From Streptomyces populi (lineage in GTDB: Bacteria > Actinomycetota > Actinomycetes > Streptomycetales > Streptomycetaceae): a stretch of DNA of 45,260 bases. This document shows, in pieces, positions 33,802 to 42,479 of this stretch; position 1 is the first letter of the stretch, and the number at the start of each line of letters is the position of its first letter. A program made the translations under genes and the position numbers. The stretch is taken from positions 1 to 45,260 of the forward strand of contig NZ_KZ626906.1 of assembly GCF_002911015.1 (NCBI RefSeq), given 5' to 3'. The notes beneath the pieces were generated by a model, which was not told the origin of the DNA, did not search any database, and worked only from the letters and a program-made list of their open reading frames with translations.

Positions 33802-34599
33802 CTAGCTGCGGGAGACGTTCCGCTCGTAGACCAGGCGCAGCCCGATCAGCGTCAGCCACGGCTCGTGCTCGTCGATCACCGAGGACTCGCCGAGGACCAT
33901 CGGGGCCAGTCCGCCGGTGGCGATGACGGTGACGTCCTCGGGGTCGTCGGCGAGCTCGCGCGCCATCCGGTTCACGACGCCGTCGACCTGGCCGGCGAAG
34001 CCGTAGATGATGCCGGACTGCATCGCCTCGACGGTGTTCTTGCCGATCACCGCGCGCGGCCGGGCCACCTCGATCTTCCGCAGCTGCGCGCCCTTGACGC
34101 CGAGCGCGTCGACGGAGATCTCGATGCCGGGGGCGATGACGCCGCCGACGTACTCGCCCCGCGCGCTGACCGCGTCGAAGGTGGTCGCGGTACCGAAGTC
34201 GACGACGATCGCCGGTCCCCCGTACAGCTCGACGGCCGCCACGGCGTTGATGATCCGGTCGGCGCCGACCTCCTTGGGGTTGTCCGTGAGGATCGGCACG
34301 CCCGTCTTGACGCCGGGTTCGACGAGGACGGCGGGGACGTCTCCGTAGTAGCGCCGCGTCACCTCGCGCAGCTCGTGCAGCACGGACGGCACGGTGGCGC
34401 AGATCGCGATGCCGTCGATGCCGTCGCCGAGTTCCTCGCCGAGCAGCGGGTGCATGCCCATGAGGCCCTGCAACAGCACGGCGAGTTCGTCGGCGGTGCG
34501 GCGCGAGTCGGTGGAGATGCGCCAGTGCTCGACGATCTCCTCGCCGTCGAAGAGACCGAGGACCGTGTGGGTGTTGCCCACGTCGATGGTCAGCAGCAT
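33802..34599 (-). CDS. coaX: Type III pantothenate kinase
   Basis: 265 residues. It phosphorylates pantothenate in the first step of CoA synthesis. Type III (CoaX) marks: the P-loop DVGNTHTVLGLF at the N-terminus, GADRIINAVAA, VVDFGTATTFDAVS and the GGVIAPGIEISVDALG region, all of the ASKHA fold. It is insensitive to CoA feedback in this class and uses no Walker A. It is the last gene in the leftward coenzyme run, with 8 nt between the nadC stop and its ATG (34599). Its stop lies 115 nt from the wall-anchored protein gene. Confidence 0.96.
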   Translation of the reverse strand: MLLTIDVGNTHTVLGLFDGEEIVEHWRISTDSRRTADELAVLLQGLMGMHPLLGEELGDGIDGIAICATVPSVLHELREVTRRYYGDVPAVLVEPGVKTGVPILTDNPKEVGADRIINAVAAVELYGGPAIVVDFGTATTFDAVSARGEYVGGVIAPGIEISVDALGVKGAQLRKIEVARPRAVIGKNTVEAMQSGIIYGFAGQVDGVVNRMARELADDPEDVTVIATGGLAPMVLGESSVIDEHEPWLTLIGLRLVYERNVSRS

Positions 34600-34607
34600 G
34601 GCCGGGG

Positions 34608-35585
34608 TTACTCCGCCGCTCGCAGGTCGAGGCCGATGTCGAGGATCGGGGAGGAGTGCGTGAGCGCGCCCACCGCCAGGAAGTCGACGCCCGTCTTCGC
34701 GTAGGCCTCGGCGTTTTCGAGGGTGAGGCGGCCGGACGCCTCGAGCAGGGCGCGGCCGGCGACGAGGGCGACCGCCTCCTCGCACTCCACGGGCGTGAAG
34801 TTGTCCAGCAGGATCAGGTCGGCGCCCGCGTCCACGACGTCGCGCAGCTGGTGCAGGGTGTCGACCTCGACCTCGACCGGGACCTCCGGGAACATCTCCC
34901 GTACGGCCTTGAACGCCTCGGCCACGCCGCCGGCGGCGACCACGTGGTTGTCCTTGACCAGCGCCGCGTCGGACAGCGACATGCGGTGGTTGACGCCGCC
35001 GCCGCAGCGCACCGCGAACTTCTCCAGGGAGCGCAGGCCCGGCGTGGTCTTGCGGGTGTCCCGCACCCGCGCCTCGGTGCCCTCCAGGGCGTCCGCCCAC
35101 GCGCGCGTGGCGGTCGCGATGCCGGACAGCCGGCACAGGAGGTTGAGGGCGCTGCGTTCGGCCGTCAGCAGGTCGCGGGTGCGCGTGGTGACGCTCAGCA
35201 GCTTCTGGCCGGCCTCGACCACGTCGCCGTCCTCGACGTGCCGCTCGACCTCGAACTCGTCGGTGCAGACCACGGACAGGACGGCCTCGGCGACCCGGAG
35301 GCCCGCGACGACGCCCGCGTCCCGGGCGGTGAAGTCGCCGGTGGAGACGGCGTCCTCGGGGATGGTCGCGACCGTCGTCACGTCCACGCCGTGGTCGAGG
35401 TCCTCCTGGATCGCCACGTTCGCGATGTCCTCGACCTCCATGGGGTCGAGACCGGCGTCGACGAGGAGCTGGGCGAGAGCGGGATCGAGGCCGCACTCCA
35501 TGTACGCCTCGTCCATGTCTGCGCCGCAGCCGCAGCCGTCGCCGCAGCCGCCGCTCTCGGCGAGGGGAAGGTCGTGGGTGCTCAC
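34608..35585 (-). CDS. nadC: Nicotinate-nucleotide pyrophosphorylase (quinolinate phosphoribosyltransferase)
   Basis: About 325 residues. It joins quinolinate and PRPP to give NaMN. Conserved blocks: LLCRLSGIATATRAW, RDTRKTTPGLRSLEKFAVRC, GGVNHRMSLSDAALVKDNHV, VEVEVDTLHQLRDV and a late GLDLRAAE end. The first 40 residues are an extension with CGDGCGCG and a further Cys in MDEAYMECG, unusual for NadC. Two GTG starts are possible: 35585 (AGGAG 11 nt upstream, used here) and 35594, which overlaps the nadB TGA as GTGA and would be translationally coupled. Part of a DUF2520-panC-nadB-nadC-coaX run. Confidence 0.94.
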   Translation of the reverse strand: MSTHDLPLAESGGCGDGCGCGADMDEAYMECGLDPALAQLLVDAGLDPMEVEDIANVAIQEDLDHGVDVTTVATIPEDAVSTGDFTARDAGVVAGLRVAEAVLSVVCTDEFEVERHVEDGDVVEAGQKLLSVTTRTRDLLTAERSALNLLCRLSGIATATRAWADALEGTEARVRDTRKTTPGLRSLEKFAVRCGGGVNHRMSLSDAALVKDNHVVAAGGVAEAFKAVREMFPEVPVEVEVDTLHQLRDVVDAGADLILLDNFTPVECEEAVALVAGRALLEASGRLTLENAEAYAKTGVDFLAVGALTHSSPILDIGLDLRAAE

Positions 35586-35590
35586 TTCGG

Positions 35591-37360
35591 TCACTGCTCC
35601 TGGGGACGGGACGGGGGCGCCGGGTGGGGCTGCCGGGATGTCGGGGGGAAGTCTGCGGTATCGGTGGTGCCGACGGCGAGCGTCCGGTCGGGATTCAGCC
35701 GTACGACGATGTGGCGGCGCCACTGTTCGTCGTCCCGGTCGGCGTGGTCCTCGCGCCAGTGGCAGCCTCGCGTCTCCTCGCGCAGGAGGGCGGCGGCGAC
35801 CAGGACGCGGGCCACGCACAGCAGGTTCGTGGCCTCCCAGGTGTCGACGCCGGGCTCGGAGGTCTTGCCGTTCTCGTCGAGGGCGTCCCGCGCCTCGGCG
35901 TGCAGCCGCTGGAGCTGCTCGGCCGCGGCCGTGAGGGACTCGGCGGAGCGCAGCACACCGGCGCCGCTCGTCATGATCCGCTGGACCGCGAAGCGGGTCT
36001 CGGGGGCGAGCAGCGGGTGCGCGGGCGTCTCGGGGTGCGGGACGGGTTCGGGCACGCGCGCGTGCAGGCCGTCCTCGGCGTGGCACGCCGCGATGTCGGC
36101 GGCGATGCGCTCGGCGTAGACGAGGCCTTCGAGCAGCGAGTTGGACGCGAGCCGGTTGGCGCCGTGGACGCCCGTGCAGGCGACCTCGCCGCACGCGTAC
36201 AGGCCGGGGACCGTGGTGCGGCCCCGGGCGTCGGTGCGGACGCCGCCGGAGGCGTAGTGGGCGGCCGGGGCGACCGGGACGGGCTCGGTCACCGGGTCGA
36301 TGCCGTGGGCGCGGCAGGCGGCGAGGATCGTGGGGAAGCGGTGCTCCCACATGGCGGCGCCGAAGTGCCGGGCGTCGAGGAACATGTGCTCGGCGTCCTG
36401 CTCCAGCATGCGGCGCGTGATGGCCTTGGCGACGATGTCCCGGGGCGCCAGTTCGGCCAGCTCGTGCTGTCCCAGCATGAAGCGCACGCCGTCCGCGTCG
36501 ACCAGGTGGGCGCCCTCGCCGCGTACCGCCTCGGAGACCAGCGGCTGCTGTCCCTCCGCGTCGGCGCCGAGGAAGAGCACGGTCGGGTGGAACTGGACGA
36601 ACTCGAGGTCGGAGACCTCGGCGCCCGCGCGCAGGGCGAGGGCCACGCCGTCGCCGGTGGACACGGACGGGTTGGTGGTCGCGGAGAAGACCTGGCCCAT
36701 GCCGCCGGTCGCGAGGACCACGGCGGGGGCGTGGACGGCGCCCACTCCGTCGTGCTGGCCCTCCCCCATGACGTGCAGGGTCACGCCCGCGGTGCGGCCC
36801 TCGGCGTCCGTGAGGAGGTCCAGGACGAGCGCGTTCTCGACCGTGCGCAGGCCGCGCGCGCGGACCGCCTCGACGAGGGCCCGGGAGATCTCGGCGCCGG
36901 TCGCGTCGCCGCCCGCGTGCGCGATGCGGCGGCGGTGGTGGCCGCCCTCACGGGTGAGTTCGAGGTCGCCCTCGGAGGACTCGTCGAAGTGGGCGCCGGT
37001 CGCGATGAGCCGGCGCACCGCGTCGGGGCCCTCGGTGACGAGGGTGCGCACGGCCTCCTCGTCGCACAGGCCCACGCCCGCGACGAGGGTGTCGTCGAGG
37101 TGCTGCTCGGGGGTGTCGCCCTCGCCGAGGGCCGCGGCGATGCCGCCCTGGGCCCAGCGGGTGGAGCCGTCGTCCAGGCGGGCCTTGGTGACGACGACGG
37201 TCCGCAGTCCCGCGGCCTCGCAGCGCAGGGCGGCGGTGAGCCCGGCGACGCCGGAGCCGACGACCACGACGTCCGCGGTCAGGGCCCAGCCGGGGGCTGG
37301 GGCGTGCAGGCGTATGCCGGTGCCAGTGGCGGTGTCTGAACCTGTGCCTTTGCCGGTCAC
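35591..37360 (-). CDS. nadB: L-aspartate oxidase
   Basis: 589 residues; FAD-dependent oxidation of aspartate to iminoaspartate, first step of NAD synthesis. The FAD fold has GSGVAGLTAALRCEAAG, the active-site stretch reads GHHRRRIAHAGGDATG, the substrate region has VSEAVRGEGAHLVDADGVRF, and the C-terminal succinate dehydrogenase-like domain is intact to about 580. The first 25 residues are Gly/Thr-rich and variable. The GTG start overlaps the panC TGA by four bases (GTGA), and its own TGA overlaps a nadC GTG in the same manner, so the three are coupled. No nadA is in the window. Confidence 0.96.
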   Translation of the reverse strand: MTGKGTGSDTATGTGIRLHAPAPGWALTADVVVVGSGVAGLTAALRCEAAGLRTVVVTKARLDDGSTRWAQGGIAAALGEGDTPEQHLDDTLVAGVGLCDEEAVRTLVTEGPDAVRRLIATGAHFDESSEGDLELTREGGHHRRRIAHAGGDATGAEISRALVEAVRARGLRTVENALVLDLLTDAEGRTAGVTLHVMGEGQHDGVGAVHAPAVVLATGGMGQVFSATTNPSVSTGDGVALALRAGAEVSDLEFVQFHPTVLFLGADAEGQQPLVSEAVRGEGAHLVDADGVRFMLGQHELAELAPRDIVAKAITRRMLEQDAEHMFLDARHFGAAMWEHRFPTILAACRAHGIDPVTEPVPVAPAAHYASGGVRTDARGRTTVPGLYACGEVACTGVHGANRLASNSLLEGLVYAERIAADIAACHAEDGLHARVPEPVPHPETPAHPLLAPETRFAVQRIMTSGAGVLRSAESLTAAAEQLQRLHAEARDALDENGKTSEPGVDTWEATNLLCVARVLVAAALLREETRGCHWREDHADRDDEQWRRHIVVRLNPDRTLAVGTTDTADFPPTSRQPHPAPPSRPQEQ

Positions 37361-38349
37361 GAGGCGGCTCCGAAGGTGAGGGGAATGTTGTCGATCAGCC
37401 GGGTCGTCCCGACCCGGGCGGCGACGGCGAGGACCGCCTCGCCGGTGAAGTCGTCCGGGATCTCCGTGAAGTCGGAGGGGTCGACGAGAGCGAGGTAGTC
37501 GAGGACGAGCGGCGGCCGCAGGCGGGCCGCCTCGTCGAGGACCAGCCGGGCCGCCGAGCGGACCCCGCCGGGCCAGCCGGGGACGGCCTTGGCGACGGCG
37601 TGCGCGTCGGCCGCGGCCCGCGACTCGCCTATGGCGCTGAGGGCCTCGGCGCGCTCGCGCGTGGCGGGCACCTCCAGGGCCCTCGCGCGCAGCGCCTCCT
37701 GGGCGGCGTGCCGGTCGCGGCCGGCGAACAGGGCCTGGGAGAGGGCGAGCGCGGTGCGCCGCTCCTCGGCCGAGAGGTAGCGGTTGCGGCTGGAGAGGGC
37801 GAGCCCGTCCTCCTCGCGCACGGTGGGGACGCCGAGGATCTCCATGCCGAAGTTCAGGTCGCGCGCCATGCGCTTGATCAGGGCGAGCTGCTGGGCGTCC
37901 TTCTGGCCGAACAGGGCCACGTCGGGCCGGGTCAGGTGCAGCAGCTTGGCGACGACGGTGAGCATGCCGTCGAAGTGGCCGGGCCGCACGGAGCCTTCCA
38001 GGCGCTCGCCCATCGGCCCCGCCGAGATCCGGACCTGGGGCTCGCCGCCGGGGTAGACCTCGTCGACGGACGGTGCGAACACGACGTCGGCGCCCGACTG
38101 TTCGGCGATCTTCAGGTCGGCGTCGAGGGTGCGCGGGTAGCGGTCGAGGTCCTCGCCCTGCCCGAACTGGAGGGGGTTCACGAAGACGGTGACGACCACC
38201 TCGCCCTCCTCTCCCGCGATCTCGCGGGCGGTGCGGATCAAGGTGGCGTGGCCCTCGTGGAGGGCGCCCATGGTCATCACGACGGCTCTGCGGCCGGTCC
38301 GGGCGCGCGCGGACAGTTCGTCGGCGGTGCGCAGCAGGGTGGTGGTCAT
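37357..38349 (-). CDS. panC: Pantothenate synthetase (pantoate-beta-alanine ligase)
   Basis: 330 residues; joins pantoate and beta-alanine with ATP. Signature motifs: VMTMGALHEGHATLI with the HxGH nucleotide-binding site, VVTVFVNPLQFGQGEDLDRYP, ALFGQKDAQQLALIKR, and LSSRNRYLS. The C-terminal part (about 180-330) carries the usual dimer domain. The start ATG 38349 overlaps the upstream gene stop as ATGA and its own stop overlaps the nadB start as GTGA. panB and panE are not here; the dehydrogenase coupled upstream could fill the ketopantoate reductase step. Confidence 0.96.
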   Translation of the reverse strand: MTTTLLRTADELSARARTGRRAVVMTMGALHEGHATLIRTAREIAGEEGEVVVTVFVNPLQFGQGEDLDRYPRTLDADLKIAEQSGADVVFAPSVDEVYPGGEPQVRISAGPMGERLEGSVRPGHFDGMLTVVAKLLHLTRPDVALFGQKDAQQLALIKRMARDLNFGMEILGVPTVREEDGLALSSRNRYLSAEERRTALALSQALFAGRDRHAAQEALRARALEVPATRERAEALSAIGESRAAADAHAVAKAVPGWPGGVRSAARLVLDEAARLRPPLVLDYLALVDPSDFTEIPDDFTGEAVLAVAARVGTTRLIDNIPLTFGAAS

Positions 38350-39284
38350 CGGGTGTCTCCCTCGGTCCCCTGGGTCGCGTCCGTCCCGGCGGCGAGTACT
38401 CCCAGGAGGTCCTCGGCGAGTTCCGGCTTGAGCAGTCCGTGGGCGAGCGCGCGGTCGGCGGTCGCGCGGGCCATCGCCAGATAGCCGGCGACGGTCTCCG
38501 GGGCGTGCTCGCGCAGTTCGGCGACGTGCGCGGCGACCGTGCCCGCGTCCCCGCGCGCGACGGGTCCGGTCAGGGCCGCGTCGCCCGACCTGAGCGCGTT
38601 GTCCAGGGCGGCGCCGAGGAGCGGGCCGAGCATCCGGTCGGGGGCCTCGACACCGGCGGTGCGCAGCAGGTCCATCGACTCGGCGACCAGGGTCACCAGG
38701 TGGTTGGCGCCGAGCGCGAGGGCCGCGTGGTAGAGCGGCCGGGACTCCTCGGCGATCCACTCGGGCTCGCCGCCCATCTCGATCACGAGGGCCTCGGCGG
38801 CCAGCCGCAGCTGTTCGGGGGCGGTGACCCCGAAGGAGCATCCGGCGAGCCGCTGGACGTCCACGGCGGTGCCGGTGAACGTCATCGCGGGGTGCAGGGC
38901 CAGCGGCAGCGCGCCCGCCCTGAGGGCCGGGTCGAGCACGCGCGCGCCGTACCGTCCGGAGGTGTGCACCAGGAGCTGTCCCGGGCGGACGGCGCCCGTC
39001 TCGGCGAGTCCCTCGACGAGCCCGGGGAGCGCGTCGTCCGGGACGGTCAGCAGCACGAGGTCGGCGCGCTCCAGGACCTCCGCCGGGGACACCAGCGGTA
39101 CGTCGGGCAGGAGCTGCGCGGCACGCCGCCGGGAGGCGTCGGAGACGCCGGAGACGGCCACCGGGCGGTGTCCGGCGAGCTGGAGCGCGGCGGCGAGCGC
39201 GGGTCCGACACGGCCGGCGCCGACGACGCCGACGGTCAGCCGCGCGGGGCGGTCCTTGGGCTCTGGCTGGGGATGTGTACTCAC
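38346..39284 (-). CDS. Rossmann-like / DUF2520 dehydrogenase, possible ketopantoate reductase (PanG-like)
   Basis: 312 residues from GTG 39284. The N-terminus has a NAD(P) fold, LTVGVVGAGRVGPALAAAL, followed by the next strand PVAVSGVSDASRRRAAQ. A second conserved block reads LLTVPDDALPGLVEGL and LPLALHPAMTFTGTAVD with the DUF2520 helical C-terminus (about 150-300), including AALALGANHLVTLVAESMDL. It is translationally coupled to panC (ATGA overlap). A related family member, PanG, was described as a ketopantoate reductase in Francisella; that role here is inferred from the context only. It begins the five-gene coenzyme run. Confidence 0.85.
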   Translation of the reverse strand: MSTHPQPEPKDRPARLTVGVVGAGRVGPALAAALQLAGHRPVAVSGVSDASRRRAAQLLPDVPLVSPAEVLERADLVLLTVPDDALPGLVEGLAETGAVRPGQLLVHTSGRYGARVLDPALRAGALPLALHPAMTFTGTAVDVQRLAGCSFGVTAPEQLRLAAEALVIEMGGEPEWIAEESRPLYHAALALGANHLVTLVAESMDLLRTAGVEAPDRMLGPLLGAALDNALRSGDAALTGPVARGDAGTVAAHVAELREHAPETVAGYLAMARATADRALAHGLLKPELAEDLLGVLAAGTDATQGTEGDTR

Positions 39285-39504
39285 TCGACGGCGGCCTTCC
39301 GTTCCAGTCCGCTCGGGGTACCGGACGATTTCTCGTCATGTTAACGCGATCGGCTGGAGGGCCGTTCGTCCATCCACAGGCTGTGGGTTTCCCCGGGCCG
39401 CCCGGCCGGCCCGCGCACCGGCCGCGCGAGCGGGATCCGCGCAGGTCACGGCGGACGCGGATTTCGGGGTGACCGGGAGGGGCGGCTCGGGCCATGATCC
39501 TGGG

Positions 39505-40716
39505 ATGAGCGATACGGCGGCACGGAGCGGGACGGAACCCGCGGAGCGGGACGAACGGGAGACGGCGGAGCTGTCCCCCAAGGAGCGGTTCGAGCGGCGG
39601 GCGGCGGCCTGGAAGGCGGCCGGACGGGTCCTGTGGCGGCCCGGCTACCAGTTGACGCTCCGCGAACGGCTGGACTGGCTGAGCGAGGGCGCCGGTGCGG
39701 TGGCCGACCTCGACGAACGGGTCGACATGTACGGCGACGGCCTCGTCGAGAGGCTGGAGGAGCGGGTCGCCGAGCTGCTGGGCGCGGAGGCGGCGGTCTT
39801 CTTCCCGACCGGGACCATGGCCCAGCAGGTCGCGCTGCGCTGCTGGGCGGGCCGAACCGGCGACCCGACCGTGGCCCTGCACGCCCTCAGCCATCCCGAG
39901 GTCCATGAACGGCAGGCGTTCAGCCAGGTCAGCGGTCTGCGTCCGGTCCGTCTGACCGACGAGCCCCGGATGCCGACCGCCGAGGAGGTACGGGACTTCC
40001 CCGAGCCGTTCGGCGCGCTGCTGCTGGAACTGCCCCTCAGGGACGCCGGTTTCGTCCTGCCCACCTGGGAGGAGCTCACCGAGGTCGTGGAGGCGGCCCG
40101 GGAGCGCGACGCGGTGGTCCACGTCGACGGGGCCCGGCTGTGGGAGTGCGTCCCGCACTTCGGCCGTCCCCTGGCGGAGATCGCCGGCCTCGCGGACAGC
40201 GTGTACGTCTCGTTCTACAAGTCGCTCGGCGGTTTCGGCGGTGCCGCCGTCGCGGGACCGAGGACGCTCGTGGACGAGGCGAAGACCTGGCGGCACCGGT
40301 ACGGCGGCATGATCATCCAGCAGTTCCCGACCGTCCTGTCGGCGCTGATCGGCCTGGAGCGCGAGCTGCCCCGGCTGCCGGAGTACGTCGCCCACGCGCG
40401 CGTGGTGGCCGGCGCCCTGCGCGAGGGCTTCGCCGAGGCCGGCGTCCCCTGGGCCCGGGTGTTCCCGGAGGAACCGCACACCCACCAGTTCCAGGTCTGG
40501 CTGCCGTACGAGCCGGACGTCCTCGGCGACGCGGCGCTGCGGCACGTGGAGGAGACGAAGACGGGGCTGTTCGCCCAGGGCTGGAACCGGGGCGGCCCGG
40601 GACTGGCGTACACCGAGGTCACGGTGGCCGAACCGGGTCTGGAGTGGACGGCGGACGACGTGAAGGCGGCGGTCCGCACGTTCGTGGAACTGCTGCCGGA
40701 CCGGGTCACCACGTAG
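39505..40716 (+). CDS. Beta-eliminating lyase / low-specificity threonine aldolase family PLP enzyme
   Basis: 403 residues. A fold-type I PLP enzyme: DERVDMYGDGLVERLEERVA, AEAAVFFPTGTMAQQVALRC, the conserved VVHVDGARLWE (Asp contacting PLP), and the Schiff-base Lys in YVSFYKSLGGFGGAAVAG. The family includes threonine aldolases and other beta-eliminating lyases; substrate unknown. The first 30 residues are acidic and variable. ATG 39505 follows a CATGAT hexamer by 6 nt (CCTGGG between), so it may be leaderless. Divergent from the coenzyme run; a short repeat lies after its stop. Confidence 0.92.
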   Translation: MSDTAARSGTEPAERDERETAELSPKERFERRAAAWKAAGRVLWRPGYQLTLRERLDWLSEGAGAVADLDERVDMYGDGLVERLEERVAELLGAEAAVFFPTGTMAQQVALRCWAGRTGDPTVALHALSHPEVHERQAFSQVSGLRPVRLTDEPRMPTAEEVRDFPEPFGALLLELPLRDAGFVLPTWEELTEVVEAARERDAVVHVDGARLWECVPHFGRPLAEIAGLADSVYVSFYKSLGGFGGAAVAGPRTLVDEAKTWRHRYGGMIIQQFPTVLSALIGLERELPRLPEYVAHARVVAGALREGFAEAGVPWARVFPEEPHTHQFQVWLPYEPDVLGDAALRHVEETKTGLFAQGWNRGGPGLAYTEVTVAEPGLEWTADDVKAAVRTFVELLPDRVTT

Positions 40717-40722
40717 TACGGG

Positions 40723-40782
40723 GGCGCCGTGCAGTCCCGGGGCGCCGCGTAGGCCAGAGGCACCGCGCAGTCCCGGGGCACC
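40723..40782. repeat. Two 24-nt direct repeats after the lyase gene
   Basis: Copies at 40723-40746 and 40759-40782 share GCAGTCCCGGGGC and match at 21 of 24 positions (36-nt period). Each begins and ends with GGCGCC or GGCACC, so each can partly fold. It fills the short gap between the lyase and the leftward 66-aa gene and may aid termination. Confidence 0.7.
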
Positions 40783-40822
40783 ACAGCGGCATGAGGAGCG
40801 GGACAAATCGGCAGCGCGGGTC

Positions 40823-41023
40823 TCAGCCGCCGCGCAGCCACCGGCCCAGGGCTCCGCGCAGGCGGCCGGTGGCCGGACGCCCGGCCATCACCGCCCGGAA
40901 CCGGCGGTAGTCGCGCAGCTCCCGCGCGGTCTCCAGGTCGTGGCTGCCGGGCGCCGGAGGCGCGGCCTCCCCGTGCTGCGCGGCCCGGTAGCCGTCCAGG
41001 AGGTACTGCTGGGTGATGCTCAT
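40823..41023 (-). CDS. 66-residue conserved small protein, unknown function
   Basis: Reads MSITQQYLLDGYRAAQHGEA, then a Pro/Ala spacer, DLETARELRDYRRFRAVMAG and a basic end GRLRGALGRWLRGG. No signal peptide and no membrane helix; it is basic overall with an N-terminal part that could be helical. The ATG 41023 has AGAGGGGA 6 nt upstream, a good SD. It is divergent from the ArsR-like regulator across a 23-nt palindrome (41121-41143), which suggests that regulator controls it. Such short proteins recur in streptomycetes, but I know no function. Confidence 0.75.
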   Translation of the reverse strand: MSITQQYLLDGYRAAQHGEAAPPAPGSHDLETARELRDYRRFRAVMAGRPATGRLRGALGRWLRGG

Positions 41024-41120
41024 GACCGATCCCCTCTCGGCACGGGGGCCGGGATCCGCGAGTGCCGCGCGAACCGCCCCGGTCGTCCCAGGCTGCGCCT
41101 GATCACGGCGGCTGTCGCTC

Positions 41121-41143
41121 CGATTGACGGCCGCCGTCAATCG
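41121..41143. promoter_or_regulatory. 23-nt palindromic operator between the 66-aa gene and the ArsR-like regulator
   Basis: Perfect 11-bp arms (CGATTGACGGC and its complement) around a single central C. Each arm includes TTGACG, which can be a -35 on both strands, so a bound protein would block both divergent promoters. It is 39 nt before the regulator ATG and about 100 nt before the 66-aa start. Confidence 0.75.
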
Positions 41144-41182
41144 ACGGCGGCCGCTGTCGGCGGCGGGGTGCACCATGGGGGC

Positions 41183-42292
41183 ATGAGCGTGCGCATCGAC
41201 ATCGGCGGGCTGCGGCCGGAGCGCGTCTTCGTCGTGCCGTCGCCGCTGGCCGAGCTGGGGATGGCGCTGCACACGCTGGCGGAACCGGGACACCACCCGG
41301 GGTTGCAGGGCTGGGCGACGGGGGTGACCGCCGGGCTCGATCCCCATCTCGCGGACCGGATGTGCGAGGCCGACTTCCTGTGGCGTACGACGTTCTCGGA
41401 CCTGTTCCTGCCCTGCGCCGGCGTCCCGGGCGGGGCCTCGCTGCCGGGCACGACGCTCGCCGAGGACCTGGACCTGCTGGACAAGCTCACGGACGAGCAG
41501 TTCGTGGACGCGGCCCTGGAGTTCACCTGCGCGCCTGCCTACGGCTCCGAGGGGCCGCACGCCCTCTCCGACCCCGAGGTGCGGCGGCGCGCCGTGGATC
41601 TGGCCGCCTCGCGGGGGCCGCAGCAGACGCGGTTCACCGAGCGGCTGCTGGTGGACCCGCCGGGCGTGCGGGCCTGGCTGCGGCAGTTCCTGGAGGACTG
41701 TGACGAGGCCTTCTTCGCCGAGACCTGGTCCCGGCTGCGCCACCCGCTCGCCGCGGAGGCCCGTCACAAGACGGATCTGCTCCGGCACAAGGGCCTGTCC
41801 GAGGCACTGGCCTCCGTCTCCTCCGCCCTGTCCCTGGACGAGACGGCGCGGGTCGTCACCGTCGACAAGCTGACCGAGGGAAGCACGACGGTCACGGCGG
41901 ACGGCGGTCTGCTGCTGGTCCCCACCAGCCTCGGCCGTCCGCACCTGCTGGTGCTGCACCGGTACCGGTGGCAGCCGGTGCTTCAGTACCCCGTCAGTTC
42001 CACCGAGCTCACCGCCCCGCTCTCCGTGGAGCAGCTCACCCTGCGGATGGCCGCCCTGTCCCACCCGGTCCGGATGCGCATCTGCCGCCACCTGGCCCGC
42101 AGCGCGTACACCACCGGCGAGCTGGCGCAGGCGCACGGCATGACCGCGCCGGAGATATCCCGGCACCTGGGCGTGCTCAAGAAGGCGGGCCTGATCACCA
42201 CGCGGCGCCGCGGCCGGTACGTGCTGCACCAGCTCGACGTCGGCGTGGTGGCCCGCCTGGGCAGCGACTTCCTGGAGGGGATCCTGCGCTGA
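41183..42292 (+). CDS. ArsR-like winged-helix regulator with DUF5937-type N-terminal domain
   Basis: 369 residues from ATG 41183. The N-terminal 250 residues (VRIDIGGLRPERVFVVPSPL, AELGMALHTLAEPGHHPG, TDEQFVDAALEFTC) belong to the actinobacterial DUF5937 group; the C-terminal 95 hold an ArsR-type HTH: LRMAALSHPVRMRICRHLAR, YTTGELAQAHGMTAPEISRH, LGVLKKAGLITTRRRGRYVLH. The long N-terminal part is probably a ligand-binding or dimer domain; no metal-site Cys cluster is obvious, so a metal is not indicated. No strong SD is seen before the ATG. A perfect palindrome 39 nt upstream is the likely operator for self-control and for the divergent 66-aa gene. Confidence 0.88.
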   Translation: MSVRIDIGGLRPERVFVVPSPLAELGMALHTLAEPGHHPGLQGWATGVTAGLDPHLADRMCEADFLWRTTFSDLFLPCAGVPGGASLPGTTLAEDLDLLDKLTDEQFVDAALEFTCAPAYGSEGPHALSDPEVRRRAVDLAASRGPQQTRFTERLLVDPPGVRAWLRQFLEDCDEAFFAETWSRLRHPLAAEARHKTDLLRHKGLSEALASVSSALSLDETARVVTVDKLTEGSTTVTADGGLLLVPTSLGRPHLLVLHRYRWQPVLQYPVSSTELTAPLSVEQLTLRMAALSHPVRMRICRHLARSAYTTGELAQAHGMTAPEISRHLGVLKKAGLITTRRRGRYVLHQLDVGVVARLGSDFLEGILR

Positions 42293-42373
42293 GGGCCCGT
42301 GGCCGGGCGAGCGCCCGTGAGCGGCTCGGTCGGTTCGGTCCGGTGGGTGGGGCGGGGCCGTGCCGGTGCATCA

Positions 42374-42417
42374 GCCCGTCGCCGTCGGATGAGGTGTGAC
42401 CGTCGGTGGCGACGGGC
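42374..42417. terminator. Candidate terminator between the ArsR-like gene and tmrB
   Basis: GCCCGTCGCC (42374-42383) pairs perfectly with GGCGACGGGC (42408-42417) over a 24-nt loop that can partly fold. It lies 81 nt after one stop and 63 nt beyond the other, between converging genes. Confidence 0.55.
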
Positions 42418-42479
42418 GTCGATGTGCCGGCACGGCCCCTCGCGCCGGATCCCGGCCGCGGGTGCGTCGTGGTGGCGGG

